Assembly (NCBI GenBank): GCA_963573385.1
Contig: CAUYLG010065891.1
Coordinates: 1 to 64,000 of the forward strand
Source of the DNA: Cacajao melanocephalus
Lineage: Eukaryota > Chordata > Mammalia > Primates > Pitheciidae
Reading direction: 5' to 3'
Length of the DNA stretch: 64,000 nt
The notes under the pieces are model-generated. The model ran no database searches and was not told the origin of the DNA. It saw only the letters and a program-made list of their open reading frames with translations. The position numbers and the translations under genes are program-made. Shown here piece after piece: positions 47,216-59,720 of this stretch (its first letter is position 1; every line of letters starts with the position of its first letter).

Positions 47216-48734
47216 CCTGAACCCTACCCCTCTTGAGACTCCACATGGTGAAGACGGGCTGGGCTGTCCTCTTCTCTTGGGGCTTGAGTCCTGAGACTCA
47301 CCAGCTCTAACCCCACTCATTCATATCCCTTTCAAGAATCCATGGGGGAGTGCAAATGGTCTTACCTGATTTGATGAGGTTGAATTGCTCTGATTTATAC
47401 TAGGAAACAGCAAATCATTTGCCACATATAAGTAGCGCTGACTTGTGGCATGCTAGCACCATATCCATGTGTTCAGCATGGAGGTCAAGAATTGATGATG
47501 TAATTCAACCAGGAAACTGAGGCCCAGAGAGGGTGAGTGACTACCTCAAGATCACACGGCCAGGTAGGGGCAGAGTTCAAAGATCTCGTCTCCAAAGTCA
47601 GTCTCCCTCTAATGGTACATAATGTGGTTGAAACCTCTTCCAATGTGGTATTTGATCACACTGACAGTGGTCTCTGTCGCTGGAGGTGGGCTGCAGCCAG
47701 GGGTGATGGGGCTGGCTGAGCCGGGCTGTGACATGACCAGGTGTCTGTCTCCTCTGAGGACACAGCCACACCAGGCAAGTTCACCAGGGCAGGAAGCCCT
47801 TAGCCTGGCAGCCAAAGGGGTTTGCTTTGACCCGATGCCTCCTGTTCCCAGGAAGCAGGAAGCACGTCCGCTCTGATTACGGCTGACAGCCTGCCGCGGG
47901 CTGGTCTTTGATAGAAACACAGTCATTATGTAAGAAGTTACATAAATCATCTTGTGATGTCTGCATCGCATATTCACAGAGGCACTGCTGGGCCACTCTG
48001 TCCTCTGCGTGGCCTTCGTATGTTTCCTGAGCTGGCGTCGTCAGCTGGGCCTACCTCTCCTGGGCAGGGCTGGCTGGGGAGAGTCTGTAGCTCTGGGCTA
48101 GCACGGGCCCTGGGAGGGAGACAGGCCCTTGCATTAGTTCACAGCTGTCGGTGGGAGCAGCATCTTAGGATCACCTCCACCCCAGCATTGTCTTTTACTG
48201 CCGGTGGGAACTTCGGCGAGTTTCTAAGCCCATTTGTGCCTCAATTTCCTCATCCATTAAAGAGAGTAATCATGGCACCTAGGAAGGACAATATATATCA
48301 TGTACTTCCATCAAGTAGAACTTTACACTAGTGTGATCAGGTGTGAGAATGAACACGGTGGGGTCGGCAGACCAGGGCTCCTTCCTGGGCACTCTTCCTA
48401 ACTGGCTCTGCACCTTGGGTGAATCACTGTCCCTCTCTGGGCCTTTCTGTCATCATCTCTAAAATGAAAAGTCGGCCTATCATTTGGAACTGAATTTCCT
48501 GTAGAGGTTTGAAAATGTAAAATCTCCTTTAACAGGTATTTTTGGCAATTTAAAACATTACCAAACATGTACCAACAAATACATTCAAATGCATTTTAAC
48601 TCACAAGGTGACACGCTAGGCTGCCAACGGGTGAACTTGGGCAGTCAGGTTAACTTCTCTGGGGGAAGGTGATAGTTTCTCCAGGGACCCCTTTCATTTG
48701 ATGACTGCACTAGGATCATAAGAGAAGTTTTTTT
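47216..48734. other. Non-coding, with MIR pieces and a bZIP-type palindrome
   Basis: A reversed MIR lies at 47505-47610 ('aggaaactgaggcccagaga'). MIR-like (+) pieces lie at 48170-48300 and 48360-48490. The rest appears unique. Confidence 0.5.
47926..47945. promoter_or_regulatory. Perfect inverted repeat of a PAR-bZIP/C/EBP-type site
   Basis: TTATGTAA, a 4-base spacer, and TTACATAA form a perfect inverted repeat. TTATGTAA fits the TTRYGTAA consensus of C/EBP and PAR-bZIP factors. It sits in repeat-free sequence, but function is inferred from the motif alone. Confidence 0.35.
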
Positions 48735-49072
48735 AGACTGGGTTCACAGCTGTAATTCCAGTACTTTGGGAAGCTGAGGCAGGTGGATCACCTGAGGTCA
48801 GGAGTTTGAGACCAGCAATATGATGAAACCCCGTCTCTACTAAAAATACAAAAATTAGCTGGGCGTGGTGGCACGTGTCTGCAATCTCAGCTACTCAGGA
48901 GTCTGAGGCAGAAGAATCACTTGAACCTGGGAGGCAGAGGTTGCAGTGAGCCAGAGATAAAGAGAGAAACCTGTGGATGAGCTCCCTTCCCTCCTGCAGC
49001 TCACCTGGGTGGGCTCAGCTCACCCGGGTGGGGCAAACAATAAACAGACCAAAAAAAAAAAAAAAAAAAAAA
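48735..49072 (+). mobile_element. Alu: Chimeric Alu with a foreign 3' end and poly(A) tail
   Basis: A diverged Alu runs from 'gactgggttcacagctgtaa' to 'gttgcagtgagccagagat' (48958). The last ~60 bases of a normal Alu are replaced by about 92 bases of unrelated sequence. That sequence ends in AATAAA (49039-49044) and a 22-base A-run (49051-49072). I found no clear TSD. Confidence 0.75.
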
Positions 49073-51479
49073 GGCAGCATGTTTACAGTCCTCTCAAAAA
49101 ATCCTGTTCAGTGGAATGGGCAAAGTATTTAATTCATAAAACATTTAGTAAGACGCTACTCTGTGCCAGCTGTAGTAGGGATCAGATTACAAAGGGCCTT
49201 CTGTGTTTAGGAGGTTAAACTTCATCTTTGGCTCCAGGCACACAGGGACGGGAGAGGGTGTTATTAACAATGCTGGAAGTTGGCAGAAGGCATCCTGGAG
49301 GAGGGGATGTTTGAGCTGGGCCTTGAAGAACTGCTGAGAGGACAGGATTGGCTGAGTTGGGCCCAAGAATCATGTTTGAGGCTTCTGTGGGGGTGTCACC
49401 AACTGTAAATGGGAAATAATCCCCTCCCCGCCCAGACGCAGGAGGATAATGAGAGAACGCTGCGAGAGTCTCATGACTCGCATGATTACTGCTGTCTTTC
49501 CACCTGCCTATATGGCCAATCAGAAAAACACAGAGGAGCCTTCTCTTGTGTGGGTCAGAGGTATCCAGAGGCCTGGCCTCAAGCAACAGCTGTGTCCTCT
49601 CCCTGATCCTGACTTCCCAAAGCTGCAGCTCCCCGTATTCCTGAGCCGGGAAGTTCCAACGTTGGGCTAGAAGAGTGGAACACAGGACGCGTGGAGAAAA
49701 TCTGGTCTTCTTGGCCGGCAGCGCTTAGGCAGGGTCTGGTGCTCCAAGAGGCCACGCGGCAAGGCAGATCCAACTCAGCCTTTGCACACAGACGGGCCTG
49801 GCTTCAAGTTCAAGCTCTGCTGGTTAATGCTGCGCGGCCTTGGGAAAGTAACTCAACCTCACTTACTTCATTTGTCAGGGGCAACCGCAACGCCACCCTC
49901 ATGGAGCGGCCCCGTGAGGTCTTCGTGTGGTTGTGGAATACGGCCCTTGTGGCTCTTGGCACATGCTGGGTGTCCACAAAGAATCCATTTTCCTCCACTT
50001 TTCTCTCCCCTTCCTTTCTCTCGTCCCTGTTTTCTTCCTTTCTTCCTTCTCTCTTTCCTCAAAAAGTGTTTGGTGGAAGAACAATCTGCGTTAAGAGCTA
50101 TGGAAAGAGTTTTGTAAGACATCAACTCACGTCCCATGGAGTCCACTGGCCTGGTGGGGAGGCTCACTACTGGCTAAGAAAGGAGAGACAGCTTCACCAG
50201 CGGGCAGTACAGAGCGGGCGGGCAGGGCTGCAGGTGCTGTGGGATCTTGAGGAAGCTGGGAGCCGAGCTGAGTGGCTCTAAAAGATCTTGATGCCCTTAG
50301 AAGAGAGGAGATCTTCCGGAGATAGGAATGATGCAGCCCACACAGAGTGCAGAAGCCCGGGTGGAAAGGGCAGAGCACATGGAAAGGGCAGAGGTCTGGG
50401 GCAAAGTGCAGAGCACAGAGAAGCAGGCAGTTACTTGGTCAGGTGCTGGCTGTCAGAGAGTTTCGAACTCTTGACCGTGCATACAGACCTCATGCGGTAG
50501 GCAGCAGGGGGCTGGCCCTGGTGGCCACGGGCCCTCAGGGGGCACTTTCCAGCCATGTGTGCCAGGTGTTTTGGAGCAGAAAGGATGTTTCCTGCCTGTC
50601 CCAGTCAGGGTGGGCCGGGACGTGCTACAGTAACACAGAGCCCTCACATCTCTGGCTCTCAAAATGAGGAAGGCTTGGCTCTCACCCGTGCAAAGGCTGC
50701 TGCAGGTAGGAAAACTCCCCAGGGCACGCAGTGGCCGACAGTCTAGGACCTCCAGTCCAGTAGCACCTCCATCTCGGTCCACACTTCCCCGACCCCGCAG
50801 CAGGGTAGGGGCAAGAAGAATACGGTGCTGGCTTTCAGGCCCTAAATTGAGTTATAGCTTGTCAGCACTGGGCCATCTCCTCCAAACTCTTCATTTTGCC
50901 TGTAGGGACCCTCAGGCTGGGGGAAGAGGGGATGGCTTGGAGTCAGGCCACAACAGCTGTCTATTGGCCAGTGGGAAGGAGTGGGGCCATCACTCCTGGT
51001 TGGAAGCCCTGGCCCTGCCCTGCCAGTGCCCCCAGTGTGGGCAGGGAGACTCCGGAGAGGAGTCCTTGGCATCTTAGTTTGTAGTATGGAGGTGTTGGTT
51101 GGCACACAGACCACCAGCCATCTGGCTGATGAGGGAGACAGGAGGAGAAGGCGGTAGAAGGGGAAGAGGAAAGGAAGGGGAAGGAGAGGAGGAGGGGAGA
51201 AGAGGAGGCTGAGCCTGGGCAAGAAGATGACGAGGCGTGAGGGGCCCGTGAGCTGGCTGGCACGGAGGCGCGACCGTTAGCATTTCCCAGGCAGCCGCCC
51301 TCGCCTTCAGCCTCACCTTCCCTCTGGCCAGTTAGTGGGCAGGGCCAACGCCGACACTGGGCTCCCTTGCTCGCTCAGAGCGGCCCTGCTTGCAGCCCCG
51401 CCGGCGTTGGCACGGTGACAGTAGCCAAGTGTGCAAACTTGTGCCATTGTCCACAGGCCAGGGGGAGCCATGGAAACTG
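49073..51479. other. Non-coding; upstream flank of FAM181A
   Basis: A MIR (+) lies at 49785-49965. 51130-51230 is purine-rich (GGAGAA). 51280-51430 is locally GC- and CpG-richer. Upstream exons of FAM181A may lie in this region, but no exon can be placed from sequence alone. Confidence 0.4.
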
Positions 51480-51720
51480 GCTAATATGACACAGGAAAAT
51501 GTTTGCTGATGGCAATTCTATGGGCTTTGTCCACCTCTTTCTCCATCATGACGACTCGATTTAAGTCCCTAACTGTTTGACTACAAATGCAAGGGGACCG
51601 TGCAACGCCAACCTTTTGTCCGGCTGCGCTGAATGGGCAATTCAGGCTTTGTGCAGCTCAATTGAGGAAGCAAACATAAAGACAAGATTCCTGAGAGCTC
51701 CAGCTCCCTTCCCATGGATA
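51480..51720. promoter_or_regulatory. Candidate conserved element upstream of FAM181A
   Basis: Repeat-free. It carries SOX-type cores ('gggctttgtccacc', 'ggctttgtgcagct'), CAATT/TAAT-type homeodomain cores ('gggcaattcagg', 'gctcaattgagg') and 'aagcaaacataaag', a forkhead-like site. Its position 1.7 kb before the coding exon makes it a candidate enhancer or distal promoter. Confidence 0.35.
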
Positions 51721-51850
51721 TCCCAGCACCTCGTTAGAGAGTCCTTCCTCGACCACCTTTTCCGACAGGCATCAGCACACCTCCTGACCTCGAAGGCCCT
51801 CCATGCTGGATCCCTGGGGGATCCTGGCAGAGAGGGTAGTGGGGGTGGCA

Positions 51851-51912
51851 GAGGGAGAGAGAGAGAGAGACGCAGAGACAGAGAGAGAGAAGAGTGAGAG
51901 CGAGAGAGCCAC
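51851..51912 (+). repeat. (GA)n purine tract
   Basis: GAGAGA run with a few interruptions. The minus strand reads (TC)n and gives a false Ser/Leu-rich frame. Confidence 0.9.
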
Positions 51913-52071
51913 TCAACACTCAAGGACAGCGGGAAAAGTAGCCCGCCCTGGCTTACCCCGTCCGATTGTCTGTCTGCACTGGAGCATGGCAGCTGTAGGC
52001 CTGGAGTCTTTGGGGGAGGTTTGCAAGCCCGTCTCCACCAGGCCCAACCCCTTCTCCATCCTAGACATTTT

Positions 52072-52073
<2 letters not shown>

Positions 52074-52112
<39 letters not shown>
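52074..52112 (+). repeat. (AC)n microsatellite
   Basis: About 18 uninterrupted CA units following 'ttttaa'. Confidence 0.97.
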
Positions 52113-52113
<1 letters not shown>

Positions 52114-52189
52114 CACCCCCTTAAGAAACTAGGGAACCGAGGTCAAGGGGAGGCGGGGCGTGGAGTCCGAGGAGAGTGGGGCTGAAGGG

Positions 52190-52560
52190 TAGAAATTTAC
52201 CGGGAAATGATTGCATTTGGGAGCTGTCTTTTTTGTGATGGTCCCCATGGTGACAATTTGTGACGGCAAAGAATGTGGGAACGGGGCGCCGCTGCCTGAT
52301 TGGGATGCTTTGTATCTGGAGAGGCGCTCCTGATTGGCCTGAGGGGCCCCCCAGCTCCGGGGAGTTGTCCTCCATTCAGCCCACTCAAGGGCTGCACAAC
52401 TGCTTCCAGCCGGACGGAGCTCAGCCGGCTGTGCCGGGGCCTGTCCCAGGTCTGCAGCGGGGAACCTGCCGGGCCACGTTGGTCGGGCCCCGGCCGGCAC
52501 CTTCGGTCAGTGTGGAGGCCCGGCGGCTCTGGCCAGACTGGGTGGCGGGTGTGGGTCAGG
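52190..52560 (+). promoter_or_regulatory. Probable FAM181A proximal promoter (CpG-rich)
   Basis: CpG density rises sharply from about 52260 and is high at 52400-52540. ATTGG (inverted CCAAT) occurs at 'tgattgggatg' and 'ctgattggcctg'. An imperfect RFX-like palindrome ('gtccccatggtgac') lies near 52240, and no TATA box is seen. This fits a TATA-less start region about 0.8 kb before the coding exon. No transcription start or first-exon donor could be fixed from sequence. Confidence 0.45.
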
Positions 52561-53343
52561 CTGGGGCCTGGGGGAGGGGCGAGGTGCGTGGGTGGTGGCA
52601 GAGGAGGCATGAAATTGCTGCAGATGCTTCTTCGGGGGAGTCCCTACTGCCCACAGCCTGAGATCAGCCCGCAAGGCAGGTCTCGATTAAGTGCCAGACA
52701 GGGGTCCTGCCTGGTCCTGCGTGAGAGCTGGGGGTGGAGCGTGGGGACTGAGGAGGGGGGCTGCGCTTCTTGAGCTGGGGGCAGGAGTGGTGGGAGGGGG
52801 AGGCCACCACCAGAGAGGATGGGGCTTGGCCTTGCTTTAAAGTGGAGCAGTCGCCTCAGCTCAGAGAATGAACACCTCACTGGCAAGTTGCACACCTTGG
52901 CAGCATGGTGTGTGGGGGACAGGGCAGGCTGGGAGTGCAGGGACTTGTGTGCCCGCCCCAGCAATGCCACCTATAGCTGGGTCACCTTGGGCGAGCTGCT
53001 TGACCTTTCTGAGCCTTGGCTGCAAGAGGAGGGCACCAGACCCAAGCAGGCTGGATGAGGCTGTGCTAGCGCCCGCGGCATCCCAGGTGTGCAGACAGCA
53101 CTCAGCCACTTGCACCCGCATTCCTCTACCCAGGATACTGTGTAAGGCTGAGGGGTGCTGGGGTGGGGACACCATTTGCAGACAGGTGCTGTGGTCTTTT
53201 GGGAGGGCTGGGTGTGGTTGCCTGGAGAGACTCCGATGGCCTGCTATGTCCCCCAGGTCAGTTCGGTGTCCTTCCCCGGAGCTGCCAGCCACCAGCAGAG
53301 CCCACCCTCTTCATGGAAAGCTTCGTGCGGTGGCCCCCTGGTG
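52561..53343. other. FAM181A 5' region: likely intron and 5' UTR
   Basis: A good splice acceptor (pyrimidine run ending ccccAG at 53255-53256) would start the coding exon at 53257, leaving 87 bases of 5' UTR. MIR-like text is visible near 52960-53030 ('tgggtcaccttgggcgagct'). Confidence 0.5.
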
Positions 53344-54222
53344 ATGGCATCCGACAGTGATGTGAAGATGCTGCTGAACTTCGTGAACCTGGCGTCCAGC
53401 GACATCAAGGCAGCCCTGGACAAGTCTGCGCCCTGCCGACGCTCCGTGGACCATCGCAAGTACCTGCAGAAGCAGCTCAAACGCTTCTCCCAGAAGTATG
53501 CGCGGCTCCCGCGGGGCCTTCCGGGCAGAGCTGCAGAGCCCTACCTGAAAAGGGGGCCTGAGGACCAGCCTGGGAGGCTGCTCCTCGATTTGGGCCCTGA
53601 TTCCAGCCCCGCTGGGGGTGGGGGCTGCAAGGAGAAGGCGCTGAGGAACCCCAGCAGGGAGGAATGTCTTGCTAAGGAGCAGCTCCCCCAGGGGCAGCAT
53701 CCAGAAGCTGCCCGGCCTGGCCAGGTGCCCATGAGGAAAAGACAGCTGCCTGCCTCCTTCTGGGAAGAGCCGAGGCCCACCCACAGCTACCATGTGGGGC
53801 TGGAGGGGGGACTGGGCCCCAGGGAGGGACCTCCCTATGAGGGTAAGAAAAACTGCAAGGGCTTGGAGCCCCTGGGGCCTGAGACTGCCTCAGTGCCCAT
53901 GTCTCCAAGCGCCCTGGCTGAAAAGGAGTCACTCAAGATGCCAGGGGTCTCCCTGGTGGGCCGCGTCAATGCCTGGAGCTGCTGCCCCTTCCAGTACCAT
54001 GGACAGCCTATCTACCCGGGCCCTCTGGGAGCCCTGCCTCAGAGTCCTGTCCCCAGCCTGGGCCTGTGGAGGAAGAGCCCGGCCTTTCCCGGGGAGCTGG
54101 CGCACCTCTGCAAGGATGCGGACGGCCTGGGGCAGAAGGTATGCAGGCCTATGGTGCTGAAACCCATCCCCACCAAGCCGGCCGTGCCCCCACCCATCTT
54201 CAACGTCTTTGGCTACCTCTAG
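53344..54222 (+). CDS. FAM181A: FAM181A protein, 292 residues, single coding exon
   Basis: This is FAM181A, a small vertebrate protein of the FAM181A/B family, recognised from its conserved N-terminal block and its C-terminus. Residues 1-50 hold a conserved segment (DVKMLLNFVNLASSDIKAAL, then a CRRSVDHRKYLQKQLKRFSQ helix rich in basic residues). The middle is low-complexity and Gly/Pro/Glu-rich. Residues 135-143 read LPASFWEEP, matching the Omega-loop of TEAD binders such as YAP (LPxSFFxxP-like). Published work reports FAM181A and FAM181B as TEAD interactors. The C-terminus (VLKPIPTKPAVPPPIFNVFG) is also conserved-looking. The chosen ATG has a strong context (G at -3 and +4) and directly precedes the conserved block. 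The frame stays open upstream to a TGA at 53149, but the first triplet there is GTG and the only other ATG (53236) is in weak context. No frameshift or stop is present, so the gene looks functional. The longer N-terminus cannot be excluded. Confidence 0.95.
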   Translation: MASDSDVKMLLNFVNLASSDIKAALDKSAPCRRSVDHRKYLQKQLKRFSQKYARLPRGLPGRAAEPYLKRGPEDQPGRLLLDLGPDSSPAGGGGCKEKALRNPSREECLAKEQLPQGQHPEAARPGQVPMRKRQLPASFWEEPRPTHSYHVGLEGGLGPREGPPYEGKKNCKGLEPLGPETASVPMSPSALAEKESLKMPGVSLVGRVNAWSCCPFQYHGQPIYPGPLGALPQSPVPSLGLWRKSPAFPGELAHLCKDADGLGQKVCRPMVLKPIPTKPAVPPPIFNVFGYL

Positions 54223-54330
54223 GCGGGCTGAGAGGGCCTCAGCCCCGACCCCTGGCCTGCAGGAGTGTGGAGGTCCCCAAGGCGCTCTCCTGTGAGGAGG
54301 TGGCTGGGGACGGTGTGGCCTCTTCCTTTT

Positions 54331-54350
54331 GTGTGTGTGTGTGTGTGTGT
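54331..54350 (+). repeat. (GT)n in the FAM181A 3' UTR
   Basis: Ten GT units about 110 bases after the stop codon. Confidence 0.95.
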
Positions 54351-54620
54351 GGGAGGATTGGGGCGGGGCTTCTCAGGCAGTCACCTTTCTGCCTTGTAGC
54401 CTAAGAAGCTGTGGGGCTGGGCCTGGTTGGCCCCTCCCCAAGCAGGCCAGGGCCCAGCAGCTCGTCCCACTGTCCCTGTGGTGACTATGGTGGTGGGATG
54501 GTGCCCTTCATTCCCGCCACCCCAGAAGCCAGAGTTACACATCTGTTCACCTGCCACCCACTGTGTGAGCCAATCTCAGTTGTTGTTCTTGTTCTTTGTA
54601 AATATTGAGAAAGTTGAAAG

Positions 54621-54626
54621 AATAAA
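54621..54626 (+). terminator. FAM181A polyadenylation signal
   Basis: AATAAA about 400 bases after the FAM181A stop codon, followed within 25-40 bases by 'gggtgtcatga', a weak GT-rich element. The mRNA end is expected near 54640-54650. There is no competing AATAAA in the 3' UTR. Confidence 0.85.
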
Positions 54627-54645
54627 GATATTTGGAGTTTCCACA

Positions 54646-59098
<4,453 letters not shown>

Positions 59099-59583
59099 GT
59101 GTCACATGTGTAGCATTTATTGTATTAATACTTAACAAAGCCCTCCGAGACCCAGGGTCCCCCTCCCTCCGCCCCAGGCCACGTCTTCATCTTAGTCTTT
59201 GGGGAGAAAGCTCTGAAGTCAAGTGGAGAGTTTTCCAGAGCAAGTGGGGGTGCACAGGGAAGGCTCTGAGCCCACCTTCCCCAGACACCTCAAGCTCTGC
59301 CCTGGCCCAGGAATGGAGGTTTCTGCCATTCCCGAAGGCAGAGAAGTTCTGGGATCTGCTCATCAGTTTGTAAACAAATGATCCTTCTCCTCCTTGACAC
59401 ATTCAGTTCTCTGCACTGGCCAAAGCTCTGGCCCTGAGACCCAGTGAGATCCTGGCAGCTATCCAGGCTGAGGGAGGCAGCCTGCAGCCTCGTCTGTCAC
59501 CAGGTCCCCTTGGAGTTGGGGACACCGACGTCCTGAGACTTAGTAGAGTCTGAGGGGCTACTCCTCTCTCCCCGTGGCCCCAG
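59099..59583 (-). other. ASB2: ASB2 3' untranslated region
   Basis: Follows the ASB2 stop codon on the minus strand. An AATAAA (plus-strand TTTATT at 59116-59121) marks the probable end, giving a 3' UTR of about 480 bases with no recognisable repeat. Confidence 0.75.
59116..59121 (-). terminator. ASB2 polyadenylation signal
   Basis: AATAAA on the minus strand, 463 bases beyond the ASB2 stop codon. The cleavage site is expected near 59095-59105. Confidence 0.8.
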
Positions 59584-59720
59584 TTACTGGGTGTTCTCGT
59601 ATTTCAGGTATCTAATCAGCCTGCCTGGGAGCGGCAAGGTGTCTAGTAGTTTTATACGGTATTTCCCAATGGCCTTTCGAACCCGCAGCCGGCAAAGGTG
59701 AGCCAGAGGTCTTGGAGGTT
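59584..59720 (-). CDS. ASB2: ASB2 last coding exon: SOCS box
   Basis: Last exon of ASB2 (ankyrin repeat and SOCS box protein 2), the substrate receptor of a Cullin-5/Elongin B-C/RBX2 ubiquitin ligase known to act on filamins in muscle and blood cells. The exon starts after a good acceptor (pyrimidine run, AG at 59722-59721) in phase 1, completing a Glu codon. It then reads PPRPLAHLCRLRVRKAIGKY onward and ends KYENTQ-stop. PLAHLC is the Elongin BC-box ((A/P/S/T)LxxxC) and LPLPGRLIRY is the Cul5-box (LPxP). The SOCS box is intact. The stop is TAA at 59586-59584. Confidence 0.96.

Noticed and set aside
49691..50281. 196-codon + strand frame
   Set aside because: Begins over a MIR fragment and contains no domain, so it is most likely a chance frame.
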